From assembly GCF_000348985.1 (NCBI RefSeq), contig NC_035928.1:434001-498000 (forward strand): a stretch of 64,000 nt of DNA, read 5' to 3'. This DNA comes from Huiozyma naganishii CBS 8797 (Eukaryota; Ascomycota; Saccharomycetes; Saccharomycetales; Saccharomycetaceae). Position numbers and translations under genes: made by a program. The notes below the pieces were generated by a model. It was not told the origin of the DNA. It searched no databases and saw nothing but the letters and a program-made list of their open reading frames with translations. Below, piece by piece: positions 18,101 through 28,575 of the stretch; position 1 is the stretch's first letter, and each line of letters opens with the position of its first letter.

Positions 18101-19449
18101 CAAAAGTAAGTTCTTTGAACCAAAGAATTGACATTTTACAGGCCAAGCTGAAAAAATCTAAGACCGTGGTAAAGAAACTGAATACGGAACTTAAAAAAGC
18201 GAGGAAGAGTTTGATTGCCTCCACTGAAGAGTCAACTAACTCAACGGAAGAAATTGCACACGCAAAAGCCAGAGCGGAGGTTGCGAAAAATAGTCTACTA
18301 GACATTAACAAGTCCCTAGAAAGTATACAAGACGAAAAAATTAATCTCGAACAGGAACTTGAAAACTTTTCAGATAAACTACATGAGAGTAACGAAAATG
18401 TGAATGAATTTAAAACAATCCAGTTGGAACTTGAAAACAAAATTGAAAGGGCCAACTCCATTCTATCATACCTAAAAAAAGAGAATGGACAGCTGTTGGA
18501 AGAGTTGAATAATTTTAGATTAAGAGATGTGACACACACGCTTGATTTGTTGAGGGAAGAAGAGGGTACAGAAGCAAATCAGCAGCCAACTACTGGTACT
18601 GATGAAACAACATCGAATGTTGATAATGAGATGTTGGGGGCAGCTGATGCGGGAGTTGAAAACATGAACACCTCGTCGTTGTCCAACAGTGTAAAAGTGG
18701 CATCAGATGAAATATCGATGGATGTTGATGACTGTGGCGATCTGGTTTCCCAAGGTATACCTAGATTGAGTGACAAAGAATTGAGTACTATCGATACTGA
18801 CAATCTGAATGAAGAAATCAATCAACTTCAATCTTTTATCAACAACGTCAGCATCAATATCGAGATTTTAGAAGAATACGCAAAAAGACTGGTGGAATTC
18901 AAAAAAAGGAAAATTGACCTTAATAATAGTGTAGGTGAAAGAAATCAGTTGACTAGCATAATGGAAGAACTTAAAAAGAAAAGATACAATGAATTTATGG
19001 AGGGTTTCAGTATAATATCCATGACCTTAAAGGAGATGTATCAGATGATTACAATGGGTGGAAATGCTGAGCTTGAACTGGTTGACAGTCTGGACCCGTT
19101 TTCTGAAGGGGTCACTTTTAGTGTCATGCCGCCTAAAAAGAGTTGGAGAAACATTACAAACTTATCTGGGGGTGAAAAAACGCTGAGTTCGCTGGCTTTG
19201 GTTTTTGCACTTCACAAGTATAAACCCACCCCGTTGTATGTTATGGATGAAATTGATGCGGCGCTCGATTTCCGGAACGTGTCGATAGTTGCAAATTACA
19301 TCAAAGAACGAACTAAAAACGCCCAGTTCATTGTTATCTCTCTGAGAAATAACATGTTTGAACTTGCTAAACAGCTAGTAGGGATCTATAAACACGAAAA
19401 TATGACGAAGAATGCCACGATAAGAAATAGGGAGGATTTAATTCAGTAA
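15115..19449 (+). CDS. SMC4: Condensin ATPase subunit Smc4
   Basis: This 1444-residue SMC protein (S. cerevisiae Smc4: 1418) pairs with Smc2 in the condensin ring that compacts chromosomes and rDNA. An N-terminal extension of about 160 residues carries SP-rich repeats (SPPRSPGRSPNRSPVRK near residues 118-134), likely CDK sites. Walker A is GPNGSGKSN near residue 199. Coiled coils flank a hinge starting around GRINGFHGRLGDLG near residue 700. The C-terminal head has the signature LSGGEKTLSSLALVFALHKY near 1350 and Walker B YVMDEIDAALD near 1375. The gene is AT-richer than DMC1 or PDA1. It converges with CSF1 129 bases downstream, as in S. cerevisiae. Confidence 0.97.
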   Translation: MLDTPSSKKRRTVGEDAVTPCQDLALEEDTTRNDERNKNNATKSSLHDSLPKLQSSVSPLDFKKTVTPRKLIIGPSENKYALSQPTTSASSSLQVPALQQKLVPLSQDSRGRRIKMYSQSPPRSPGRSPNRSPVRKLELIQLSPIKNSRLELQKLYDAHNAKIGKMNRLYIHKLVLHNFKSYAGEQTIGPFDASFSAVVGPNGSGKSNVIDSMLFVFGFRANKMRQDRLSDLIHKSERFTNLNFCSVEVHFRYVKDEYTAPTDGDTMEAENTLVITRKAFKNNSSKYFINGKESNFTEVTKLLKEQGIDLDHKRFLILQGEVENIAQMKAKAEKDNEDGLLEYLEDIIGTKHYKPLIEQKTVEIEAMNELCIEKENRFRIVDDEKNSLEKDKDAALEFLEKEKQLTLLKSKLTQYHLYVNNDKIKTTLGQIDSLRTDFEQEKQRHSQFMKEVETLQNSIDESKNNLTSLTTEEKSLIQRKREINTQSVSLEETTKNLDQKLKKAKATVESSKSLISKNEHELQEQSQLQEEYEAEVNDLSKQREVEEKILLDIKLQLKDKTVTFSDEIASIEKELEPSNTEIQEKKSQIKLVEMEIDLIRDSKRKVGAEIESLKEELLKLQKDLEDNEKDVTDLNKSKRNLVKEKQEGDKECKDAGVKLNEMKAILNSHRQKTMEARSTVSTAQNKNKVLTSLMRMQQSGRINGFHGRLGDLGIIADQYDVAISTACPRLDDMVVESVECGQTCIEFLRKNKLGYARFVVLDKLKRFDMSPIQTPENVPRLFDLVKPKEKRFAPAIYSVLRDTLVAKDLKQANRVAYGKRRFRVVTLDGQLIDISGTMSGGGSRVFKGLMNLTTKVSGTSEIFSLEDMKKLEMELAAREKQFDVASETFHSMEQELRKLCDREPQLELEISKKLIDIDALTQQIQLTRSQLTEKSNDYEKSIKDTDDLDLLLGNLEALNQELKYLQDQSKTSSERVSFLKDEIMRIGGSELQLQNSKVSSLNQRIDILQAKLKKSKTVVKKLNTELKKARKSLIASTEESTNSTEEIAHAKARAEVAKNSLLDINKSLESIQDEKINLEQELENFSDKLHESNENVNEFKTIQLELENKIERANSILSYLKKENGQLLEELNNFRLRDVTHTLDLLREEEGTEANQQPTTGTDETTSNVDNEMLGAADAGVENMNTSSLSNSVKVASDEISMDVDDCGDLVSQGIPRLSDKELSTIDTDNLNEEINQLQSFINNVSINIEILEEYAKRLVEFKKRKIDLNNSVGERNQLTSIMEELKKKRYNEFMEGFSIISMTLKEMYQMITMGGNAELELVDSLDPFSEGVTFSVMPPKKSWRNITNLSGGEKTLSSLALVFALHKYKPTPLYVMDEIDAALDFRNVSIVANYIKERTKNAQFIVISLRNNMFELAKQLVGIYKHENMTKNATIRNREDLIQ

Positions 19450-19578
19450 ATACGTGTTTATCTTCTATTTCTATAATGCTATCATCAATAAACATATAAT
19501 ACAAAACTTTATCTGCCCAGAAGTATATGATTTATCTTTCCTAGCTATCGCTTTTCAACTGATAAATTAGCTGTAAAC

Positions 19579-22500
19579 CTATTGAGAATGCCCGACAATA
19601 TTTGCGTATTCTTTTTCAGCAGAATGAATCAACTTTTGGACAGGAACTATGACAGTCTGATGTGTAAAAATTGGGAATTTTTTCCGATTTAACCCAAACC
19701 ATTCCAAAGATGGAGTGGCATCTCCCAAATCTTTAATCTGAGGCGTGTCTATTTGTGGCTCCTCAATCGCTATGTAGGTTAACTTCGAAAGTGTTTCTTC
19801 GTCCCTCATCCTCTTTTCTACATCCCCCTCTTCATCGCCTGTGGTGCCGACTAGAGATTGGGAGCGACGAACGGCAAGTGCTTTTATATGTGTCGTCCAC
19901 ATCTCTTTGATGAAGTTAACCGGGCCCAGATTCCATCTCACTGCGATTTTATCACCGAATGTACTCCTGTATCCGTATTCCAGAATATCACTATTGGACT
20001 TCTGGAAAGTATGCATACTGATTTCCAGTTTTGGAATATCGAAAATGGTACCACCGACTATCTTCGATGCGTATACCATGTAGTCCTCAACAGATATCTT
20101 TGAAACCATATCTTCATCCATTTCTCCTTTGGAGCTAGATAATGATCCGTGTGCATTGTAAAGCTGTAAATGGAGGTAAGTCTCCAATTTCTCTCCTGCG
20201 TGGGTTTTGACGTTTGCACAGACATTGGCAATATTGACAACCAAAACCTCCACATCAAACAAAGAAATAGGGGATATCTGGACATTCAAAGTGTTTATAT
20301 CGACAACTACATCGGTCTGGATCAAATTCAATACCTTCAAAATATCCTTATAGTCCACTGTTTCCTTTGTATCTGTGGTATTAGACTCCCGTAAAGTTTC
20401 CAGATACGACACATTTGTATCTTGCCTCATTCTCATGATCGTGTTGTATAAATCAAGTAAATTAGCTGCAACCAAAGCTGTAGAACACATATCGATCTGT
20501 TCGCAAGTTAACATTACCTTTAACAAATCAGGCATAAAACCAGACGTGTCTCTTTCACTATGCAAGTGGAAGACCGTATTCAAAACTGTACCAATCAAGA
20601 ACATATGGTAGTCAAACGCCACTTTTAAAGAAATATTGCTTATGACAAACGACAAGGCCACAAGTGGGTATGGATCGTCATACTTAGGCCAATTAACTTC
20701 GGCGGCCCAGAGCGCACCATCAAGTTCGACAATACCACTCAACCTCCCCTTAGCGGTTAGTTTTATTTGATCAATGTATGCATGTAGCAATTGTCTTTTG
20801 CTCTCATAATGATCTGAAGCAAACCACGCCTTCCTCATACTTAACGACAAAAGACCCAAAGAAGGTCCAAGATCAACTTTACCGTTTATGTTGGCAAAGA
20901 TGAGAGTAAAGCACCAGGGAATTATATTTCCAACATCCATTGGCGAAGATGGTGGTGCGTCAATAGCAACATGGTGATCCTCTGGTTTTTTCATCGGTTT
21001 AGGACGTAGCAAGTTACTCAATTTCCAAATATCCAAAAACAAATACAAATTCTGTAATTGTTTAACATTGAAGTATACCTCGACATCCGATATCAAACAA
21101 GCCCCGAACATATTGATAATATTTGGGTGAGTAAACATGAATGTAACATCAATCAGGTCTAAACCAAATGAAGCACTTGGTTCCCTCGAAAAAATATGCC
21201 TAATTGCTGATCTCGTATTCTTTACCACCAGTGCGAAAGACAAAGGTTCAGACGTATCAAGGTCGTTGGTAAGAATCGCAAACATAAAAGAGTCGAAACC
21301 AACATTTGCTTGGACTTTTGCTTTCGGTTCACAACTTAAACTCAATTTTTGCTCAGATGATATAATTTTAAACAGAATGTCGAAGCTGTTCAACAGCCGT
21401 TTATAATCTATATTCTGGGAGGGCCTTGACACACGCTGTTTTGGCTCTGGTTTTTTCTTTGAACTATGTTTCTTCACCATATGTTGAATATCCTGAGACA
21501 GTGCCATTAATAACGGAGCACAACGTGCAAATAGAACATTATGAGTGGAATTGACTGTAATCAATGTTCTGATAAGATGAGGTTTTACATCGCCAATATT
21601 ATTCTTATAATCTAAATCGATTGTTACTCCTGGACTTCTGATCTCAAACGATGGATCCAGGTTCGATTCAATATCCTCAAAAGAATACACCTTGAATATA
21701 CCACCATCATACTTGAATTGACAGTTAACCTTTCTAATATCCGATAGGAATGGAGCAATATCTTTGCGTGGAGCATCTTCCTTTTTTTCTTTACCAGGAA
21801 CGGTTTCTCGTCTATTATGTTCCTCACTCTCCTCCTCTTCCTCTTCCGATCTTGCTTCAGATTGTGTTAATGGATTCACCAATACTTTTTTCAACTCCTG
21901 AAAAACTTGTATCGACTGTAGTGTTGCCTCAATGATTTTGACAAAAGATGACAGAAAATTAACATCTAAAGTTTCACCATGAAGTCTGATAAAAACATCT
22001 TTCATTTCTGCGGCAGCCTTTAGCCAATATATTATCTGCAAATTAGGAAGAAAGCTTCGATTGTACTTATCTTCTTCATTTCCATCAGAATAAAAGGTGT
22101 CTGAAGTTCTACCGTTGGAAACCGAAAAGAATGCATCCACTAAAGTAAGCTTACCACAACCCTTTTCGTAGGCTGAAAATAAACGGTTGTAACCCAAAAT
22201 AAGCCCTGCATCGGTATCCCCATTATTCTGAAATAACCATCCGACACAGAAATTATAGGATAGGATATGGCAAGAGCCAAATGTCAAAGTCGAAAAGAAA
22301 GAAGTAGTTTTATCTTCTTCAACCTTCTTTTCTTTCTTTGGTAGGAAATCCCACAGATTTTTTGAATGGTGTCGCCGGTAATGTGAATGCAATGCCAAAA
22401 GTTGGTGTCCACCCCAAAGAATACGCACCAGAGAATATGGCGAAAAACAAAATCTCAAGTGCGGTGACTCGATTTGATACGAGTGGTGGCTCTCCATGAT

Positions 22501-25500
22501 TTTTTGAATTGCTGAGATCTTGAAGGAGAGATCAATAATCCGAGATAGGGTTGATGGAATTGTACGATCTTTGATCAAAAAAAGAATGTTATCAACAGAA
22601 ACTTGACCGGAGGCTTCGTCTGCCTCCCTATAAATTTCCCCGTAATCAACGTCAGCCAGTGAAGCAAGTAATGTATGCATTTCAAACACAAAGAAGGTTG
22701 TGGAAACTGGGATCAGTATGCCGAGATATTTGATATCGGCATTTAATCTCCAATCAATCTTAGCTCCAGCAGGAATCGTATTTATCTCCGGTTCAGAAGA
22801 AAAAAGATTTCCCAAAACTTGTAGTTTCTTTACACTTCTTGAAACTTCACGTTCATCCTGTAAGAAACTGAAAAGCATTCTGTGTGGTTCCGAAAAAGTT
22901 AATTTCACTATGGAAGCAGAGACATCTAGGTTGTGAATAGTGTTAACCAAACGACCATTTGTATATCCTACTATAATATTGCCCAGAGAAAGACGGAAAT
23001 ATTGCTGCTTAGTCAAATGCGAACCCAGATAAAGATCCGAGTCCCATATATTGAATTGAAAGTTCTGGGTTCGTTGTGAACTAAATTTGAATTCCATTTT
23101 TTTTGTTTCTTGTCTGAATTGAAAAGGGACGATAGGCATTATGTCGAGACTAACATTTGAAAAAAAACATGTAAAGTCCAAATCAACAAGAAGGAACGGA
23201 TTAATTTTGGTTGGAGTAGGTTTAGGCGAATCGTTGGTTGGAGTAGGTTTAGGCAAATCATCGGTTTCAAAGCTTTCTTTAACCAAATTAAATTTGGCTA
23301 TGAATTCCTGTAAAAAGGTAACAATAACTTCTGTTTGTGGCATAACACGAAGATTGATATCATCACATTGAAAATTAGCAACTATCGAAGGATGACTAAT
23401 AATCGAATCAGCTGCCGCAGAAAGAGCTATCCCTGTAATTTGGTTTTCGAATAGCATGGAGTTTCGATGTTTCATTGATGTTTCACATCGCTTTGCATAT
23501 AAAACTAAAGAAGCAGTCTCTTTTGTAGGTCCTTTTGGATTTTCCCACAGAAAACTTGCTTTACCCGAATGAATGGTGTTTGTAAGACTTGTTTCCCCAA
23601 ACACGAACAGTAAATCGCTACTATCGAAGAGCAATGCGATATTAAGCTTAAATGACCTGGAAAACGAAGAAATACTTTTTAACGCTGGATCCTCCTGTTG
23701 TTGAACCAAATTCATAAGATTATGAAGCTTAAACATCTTATCGCTTATTTTCCCTTTGATAGAGCCTAAATTTCCGGTGACATTAATAACCTTTTCTTGA
23801 TTATAACCACTTTCAGTAGTATCAGGAGTTTCCTCAAATACCAAATTAGACTTGGTGACAATAAAACTATGATCTACACCAAGACCCGCTGTGTAAACAG
23901 TGATGTAAACAGAAACGAACGCAGCTTTCCATCCTTTATTCACGGTCTTTTGTTGTTTTTCTGCTTGATTTGCCAGAAACACCTTATTGTAAATGTAGGA
24001 ACGTGCAACGTCAGAAAATTCCCAGTTCCTCCACGAAGAAAAAACAGACATGAAAATACTTTTTGCATCCTTTGAAGCATTATATTTTCGTTCCTTTAAT
24101 TGCTTTGCCACTGTCTCGTTCCAGTCATCAGGGAGGTACGTCATTATATGACGCAGTCTTGTAATGATTTTCCAACTACGGTTTTCACGGACGTGACCCC
24201 GCGATAATCGTGTAATAAACGCAGGCTTCGTAATAACGTATGGATCGTGACTAATTTGATAATATTCACTCGCAACTGTGAGTCGGGATATCAATTCTTT
24301 TCTTGACTGCGTCCTCAACTTCTGTACTTTTTCAAACGTTTTCACAACTGATCCAATTAGCTCTTTTTGATCCCCAAAGAAGTTAAATAGCCAAACAACT
24401 TGTGTCTCATCAATTGTGGCGTCTATGGATGTTAGAATAATCGAGTTTATTACTTTTTTCGCTGTAGTCGACCAGAATTTAACACCTTCAACCATCAAAG
24501 ATAATGCCGGTGGTTGCCCTTCAGTTTTCCCACGAGAATATTTTGCATTAACTGATGCTCGTATCGAATTCAACTTCATAAGAGTAGTCACCTCAGTTAA
24601 ACTTTTTTCACGATTTTTTTCGATGGATTTCTCGTTCATTTCAAAATCTAGTGTATCAAGGTAAAGCTCAATTCCTCCTGTGTCTCGCTGTCCCCAAAAG
24701 ACGTCAAAAAACAGAATTCTAATTTTGAAATTATTAATGCTCGATATACCTTCTTGAAAGTTACTGAGTCTTTTCACAAGCCCTATTTCAATACTATCAA
24801 TAACTTGGGTATCATCGTCACCGTAAAAATGATTCAATAGTTTTTCTATATAGAAAAACAGTTCAGGGTCAATGGAGATCGAAATATAACGAAAGTCAAT
24901 CACGTAATTATCACGCTCATCTTCAGGTAAAGGCGACTTTCTAATGATTGTGTCGCTCAGTGTGTGGGGTGCGGTATCGGGATATGAGTTAAAACTATCG
25001 GAGTTCAAGTTGGTGGAATCAGGGTACGGCAAGTTTAAGATAATGCAATCGCTCGTGGTGTTATATTCGTGTAAGAAGTCTTGGATGATAAACTCAAAAG
25101 TTTCTTCTAAAAGAGGAAGAGGTAAAGGTGGCAAAGAGCTAGAGGGTACTATGCTCCCATACAGTTTTTGATAGATCACAGAATTTTGGTAGCTCGCAGG
25201 TAATATGAATCCACAACGATGGAAGGGAGCATCATTCATTGTTATATAGTCCCTTTGTAATGCTCTATGTTGAACACAGTTTTTGTAGTTGCAAAAATTG
25301 GTAAAATTTATCTTCGTTTCAAAATTGAAAAAAGACAGTTCCTTACTAGCCTCATAGTTATACCCATAAAGGGACAATTTTAGTAGCGGAATTCTGATGT
25401 CCATTCTAGTAGAGTACTTTTCATTTTCAAAATCGATATTGCAAAACTGCATGTTGTTCAGGATCAACTCTGCCCGCGAGTGTAATTCAGGGTTATGTAT

Positions 25501-28500
25501 TATGATTTTGAAGTCCTTTACATTGACTGTGACAGCAGTCATATCATCAACTACCTCTTTTTCATACAATAGCACGTTTTCTAAGTCATCGAAACCAAAA
25601 CCAATTTTTTGAAAGGAAGTCACAAGCCCTTTCATAAAGTCTACTTCAGATTCGAGTTTAATGGTTCCCAAATCGAAATCCCATTTACAAAAGTATGTTG
25701 GTTCAGTCGGTGGTAACCCGTACATTCTGTGACCATGAATATTGATGTTCGAAATATAACTGTGCCCTTTAACATCTCTACCATTGCATTGGCGCACATT
25801 TTCAAAAATCTCGTTTGGTTGCACATTTGAATACTGACGGAGGATGATATCATCTAAGCTTGCTAGTAGATCCATGTAATAGTTAGTACTCCTGACATCA
25901 ATGGCCAATTCTCCAAAATGCAAGGCAATGCATGGATCACAGTTGTAAATTGTTTCTGGCAACAGCAAAGCTCCCTCCCAAATGTTGAAGGTAAGCCACA
26001 AGTCCGTTTCGTTTGTTTTTCTTCGAACGTCAGCTGGTCCTCTAGGAACCTTCACTTTATCGTCCTCCTCATTGTTTTTATCAAAATCAGATACAAATGT
26101 GGAAGCGTCATCTGAATATTTTTCAAAAAGACTGCCTTCACCGTAGCCCTTCGAGCTAATTTTTTCTGTGTACTCTTCAGATGTGACGAAATGGAAAAAA
26201 TCACCAAAATAGTTCATCTTGATGTTCATCAAATACCTAATAACAAATCCGTAACAATGTAAAACCGTGCTCTTACTGGAACATATAATGGTAATCATAT
26301 CAACGTTATCCACATCTAATTCATTGTAAATGAGATAGTTTCCTGTAGTTCTGAAGTCATATGCCCGGCCAACTTCCTTATGTTTCATGAACTCATTTAG
26401 TGTGTTCCAAGGAGGTGCATTTAACATCAATCTGAACATCGGGGTGTAGATATTGTATGAAATGTCAGTAGCTCTTGCATCGATCCTGTCTTTTGGAACA
26501 GTTATATCCACATTCAATATGTCTCCGTGAAAGGACAGATAACAATTTTCATTGAAATCCAACGGATTGTTAACAATGTTGTGATCGTTCACATTCAGGT
26601 ATATCGAGTAACCGTCAAGTTTCCAGTTTATTGTGTAGAGAAACGGCCTGAAAAGTTCATACGGTGTTGGCTCCCCTGTCGAAAAATCGGACATCGTATC
26701 CGCTATCAATGTAATGTGTTCTCTAAGCAGAAACGTTTCCAGTTGACTGGAGGCCACATTTATAGTCCATTTCGCTTTTTCATTCCAACCAAGTGGAAAC
26801 CCTAGATTAAGATCAAAATCGAGACTTTTTGATTTGATGAAAATATCGTGATTAACGCTCGATCTGATCTCTGAGTCTCCTAAATGGATTTTCATAGTGT
26901 TTTGTGAACCATCCGCGGTAGAGCACAATGCAAAATTGAACGATGCATATGAATCTTTGGAAAATTTAAGATCCAACCAACCGAAGGGTCTATAATCTTC
27001 GTTTGTGTTCTTATAGTGCCTCAAAAATTCCGCATCTTTACTCGATTCCCTCGTTGGTATCCGCCATGTGATATCTTCGTTCACCACGATACCAAGTTTG
27101 AATAATGTGTACATTCTCCTCTCACCGGGTTGTAGCGGTTTCACAGGTTTCTGATCACGGGATATTTGAGGTGCCAACAGCGATTGAATAAAGGCCACCT
27201 GTCTCTGTGCCCAAGGCCCATAACAAAGCGACCCACCAAAGAGCTGAATCTCTAATCCAAAAGTTGGCGGTGCCCCGTTATTTCCGATATCCGGACCGTC
27301 AATAGAGGATAATGTTGGGTGTGCACCATGTGGTACAAACCCCGGGATATCAAATTCATATGTTAGAATTGCCCTGGGACATTTAATGATACTGGTAAAT
27401 TTTGCATATTCATGCCCTGCCAAATCAAACTCTATATCATCTAAATCATTTTGGACATCCTCAAACATATAGTTCTTGTATAGAGAGAGACCTCTCCATT
27501 TTTGATGAAAATTCGCTGTCACCGATGGTCTGTTTTTCTTTTTTCGGGACAAACCCAACGGTTTTCTCACAAATGCGGTAGCTTTAACAAAATTATCCCA
27601 TAACTTTGATAATTTCCCAGTTGTTAGCTTAAACTTCAGCAAGACCTCCTCGTTGTAGCCAATATTTTGTTTCAATGAAACTGAAACATTTTTTGCGTCC
27701 ATGGTGAGCTTGGTTTTGTATATATCCAACTTTTCCTTCGGCTGACAATAATCCATCACACCTTCTGCACTATCGGCACTGACAATCAATAATGATGGCG
27801 TGAATTTGTTACCCACCACATATGATGCATGCGAAACCTTAATTTGTAGAGGGAGGTAATTCAGGAATAAGTTTTTACCAGTTTCCTCATCGTGGAAAAT
27901 ACGGTCGTTCGCCATTTGAGATTCATTGCTCTCGTCAAAGGAACTCTCTGTGTAAGATTTAATTTCAACCTCATCCTGTGCCTTGGATTCCTCTGAAGAT
28001 GATCCGTTGCTGGATTCGGTCGAAGCGCGGTCTGTGAAGACGTGTTCGTTCAGAAACTCCTCAAACTTCGCCCTTTCTTCCTTGGAAAACATTTTAATTG
28101 TGTTGTCGTACGCCACTGTTCTATTATATAAGAAGAGTTCCACCCCTTCGCACTCCAGTAAAAGCCTACATGCCAGTTTCTCATTTCGTTGAAGCGATGC
28201 CCCATCATCATCTTCTGCGTTTAGTTCCGTTAGAAACTGAGGTATCCTAGGCCTAAATAGCCAGTACCTCCAAGATATTTGTCCTATGAGAAAGGAAATG
28301 GTATAGTCTTTGTCGATGATGGTTAGGTTCTTAAAGAATATTCTCCCACCTAGTAAACTCACTCGGAGAGATTCTATATTTACTTTCAGCCGATATCGCT
28401 TCCATAACAACCATTCTGCTATAAAGCTAATAAACCATGCTATAGCTCGCCCAACGTAAAACAGTACTGTGATTGATAATATTAGCGTCAGGATCCAGTC

Positions 28501-28575
28501 CACCAGGAACACCCAACTGAAATCCTTTCCCTTGTCTAAAGAGATACTATTGAATTGTGATACTGTATCAGCCAT
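19579..28575 (-). CDS. CSF1: Giant bridge-like lipid transfer protein Csf1
   Basis: This 2998-residue protein (S. cerevisiae Csf1: 2958) belongs to the bridge-like lipid transfer family with animal Tweek/BLTP1. These proteins form long hydrophobic grooves at membrane contact sites; Csf1 supports cold growth and supply of lipid to GPI-anchor synthesis at the ER. An N-terminal membrane anchor covers residues about 20-60 (WVFLVDWILTLILSITVLFY). It is followed by the chorein-like start (RVSLLGGRIFFKNLTI) and WRYWLFRPRIPQF. No enzymatic motif is expected. A 9-residue unit, PKPTPTNDS, is duplicated in tandem near residue 1780. The gene is intact across 9 kb. GAA1, its usual upstream neighbour, is missing here. 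Confidence 0.95.
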   Translation of the reverse strand: MADTVSQFNSISLDKGKDFSWVFLVDWILTLILSITVLFYVGRAIAWFISFIAEWLLWKRYRLKVNIESLRVSLLGGRIFFKNLTIIDKDYTISFLIGQISWRYWLFRPRIPQFLTELNAEDDDGASLQRNEKLACRLLLECEGVELFLYNRTVAYDNTIKMFSKEERAKFEEFLNEHVFTDRASTESSNGSSSEESKAQDEVEIKSYTESSFDESNESQMANDRIFHDEETGKNLFLNYLPLQIKVSHASYVVGNKFTPSLLIVSADSAEGVMDYCQPKEKLDIYKTKLTMDAKNVSVSLKQNIGYNEEVLLKFKLTTGKLSKLWDNFVKATAFVRKPLGLSRKKKNRPSVTANFHQKWRGLSLYKNYMFEDVQNDLDDIEFDLAGHEYAKFTSIIKCPRAILTYEFDIPGFVPHGAHPTLSSIDGPDIGNNGAPPTFGLEIQLFGGSLCYGPWAQRQVAFIQSLLAPQISRDQKPVKPLQPGERRMYTLFKLGIVVNEDITWRIPTRESSKDAEFLRHYKNTNEDYRPFGWLDLKFSKDSYASFNFALCSTADGSQNTMKIHLGDSEIRSSVNHDIFIKSKSLDFDLNLGFPLGWNEKAKWTINVASSQLETFLLREHITLIADTMSDFSTGEPTPYELFRPFLYTINWKLDGYSIYLNVNDHNIVNNPLDFNENCYLSFHGDILNVDITVPKDRIDARATDISYNIYTPMFRLMLNAPPWNTLNEFMKHKEVGRAYDFRTTGNYLIYNELDVDNVDMITIICSSKSTVLHCYGFVIRYLMNIKMNYFGDFFHFVTSEEYTEKISSKGYGEGSLFEKYSDDASTFVSDFDKNNEEDDKVKVPRGPADVRRKTNETDLWLTFNIWEGALLLPETIYNCDPCIALHFGELAIDVRSTNYYMDLLASLDDIILRQYSNVQPNEIFENVRQCNGRDVKGHSYISNINIHGHRMYGLPPTEPTYFCKWDFDLGTIKLESEVDFMKGLVTSFQKIGFGFDDLENVLLYEKEVVDDMTAVTVNVKDFKIIIHNPELHSRAELILNNMQFCNIDFENEKYSTRMDIRIPLLKLSLYGYNYEASKELSFFNFETKINFTNFCNYKNCVQHRALQRDYITMNDAPFHRCGFILPASYQNSVIYQKLYGSIVPSSSLPPLPLPLLEETFEFIIQDFLHEYNTTSDCIILNLPYPDSTNLNSDSFNSYPDTAPHTLSDTIIRKSPLPEDERDNYVIDFRYISISIDPELFFYIEKLLNHFYGDDDTQVIDSIEIGLVKRLSNFQEGISSINNFKIRILFFDVFWGQRDTGGIELYLDTLDFEMNEKSIEKNREKSLTEVTTLMKLNSIRASVNAKYSRGKTEGQPPALSLMVEGVKFWSTTAKKVINSIILTSIDATIDETQVVWLFNFFGDQKELIGSVVKTFEKVQKLRTQSRKELISRLTVASEYYQISHDPYVITKPAFITRLSRGHVRENRSWKIITRLRHIMTYLPDDWNETVAKQLKERKYNASKDAKSIFMSVFSSWRNWEFSDVARSYIYNKVFLANQAEKQQKTVNKGWKAAFVSVYITVYTAGLGVDHSFIVTKSNLVFEETPDTTESGYNQEKVINVTGNLGSIKGKISDKMFKLHNLMNLVQQQEDPALKSISSFSRSFKLNIALLFDSSDLLFVFGETSLTNTIHSGKASFLWENPKGPTKETASLVLYAKRCETSMKHRNSMLFENQITGIALSAAADSIISHPSIVANFQCDDINLRVMPQTEVIVTFLQEFIAKFNLVKESFETDDLPKPTPTNDSPKPTPTKINPFLLVDLDFTCFFSNVSLDIMPIVPFQFRQETKKMEFKFSSQRTQNFQFNIWDSDLYLGSHLTKQQYFRLSLGNIIVGYTNGRLVNTIHNLDVSASIVKLTFSEPHRMLFSFLQDEREVSRSVKKLQVLGNLFSSEPEINTIPAGAKIDWRLNADIKYLGILIPVSTTFFVFEMHTLLASLADVDYGEIYREADEASGQVSVDNILFLIKDRTIPSTLSRIIDLSFKISAIQKIMESHHSYQIESPHLRFCFSPYSLVRILWGGHQLLALHSHYRRHHSKNLWDFLPKKEKKVEEDKTTSFFSTLTFGSCHILSYNFCVGWLFQNNGDTDAGLILGYNRLFSAYEKGCGKLTLVDAFFSVSNGRTSDTFYSDGNEEDKYNRSFLPNLQIIYWLKAAAEMKDVFIRLHGETLDVNFLSSFVKIIEATLQSIQVFQELKKVLVNPLTQSEARSEEEEEESEEHNRRETVPGKEKKEDAPRKDIAPFLSDIRKVNCQFKYDGGIFKVYSFEDIESNLDPSFEIRSPGVTIDLDYKNNIGDVKPHLIRTLITVNSTHNVLFARCAPLLMALSQDIQHMVKKHSSKKKPEPKQRVSRPSQNIDYKRLLNSFDILFKIISSEQKLSLSCEPKAKVQANVGFDSFMFAILTNDLDTSEPLSFALVVKNTRSAIRHIFSREPSASFGLDLIDVTFMFTHPNIINMFGACLISDVEVYFNVKQLQNLYLFLDIWKLSNLLRPKPMKKPEDHHVAIDAPPSSPMDVGNIIPWCFTLIFANINGKVDLGPSLGLLSLSMRKAWFASDHYESKRQLLHAYIDQIKLTAKGRLSGIVELDGALWAAEVNWPKYDDPYPLVALSFVISNISLKVAFDYHMFLIGTVLNTVFHLHSERDTSGFMPDLLKVMLTCEQIDMCSTALVAANLLDLYNTIMRMRQDTNVSYLETLRESNTTDTKETVDYKDILKVLNLIQTDVVVDINTLNVQISPISLFDVEVLVVNIANVCANVKTHAGEKLETYLHLQLYNAHGSLSSSKGEMDEDMVSKISVEDYMVYASKIVGGTIFDIPKLEISMHTFQKSNSDILEYGYRSTFGDKIAVRWNLGPVNFIKEMWTTHIKALAVRRSQSLVGTTGDEEGDVEKRMRDEETLSKLTYIAIEEPQIDTPQIKDLGDATPSLEWFGLNRKKFPIFTHQTVIVPVQKLIHSAEKEYANIVGHSQ
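23209..23262. repeat. 27-base tandem duplication inside CSF1
   Basis: Two copies of a 27-base unit lie head to tail. They keep the frame and duplicate nine residues rich in Pro, Thr and Lys. The copies are nearly identical, which suggests a recent event. Confidence 0.7.
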
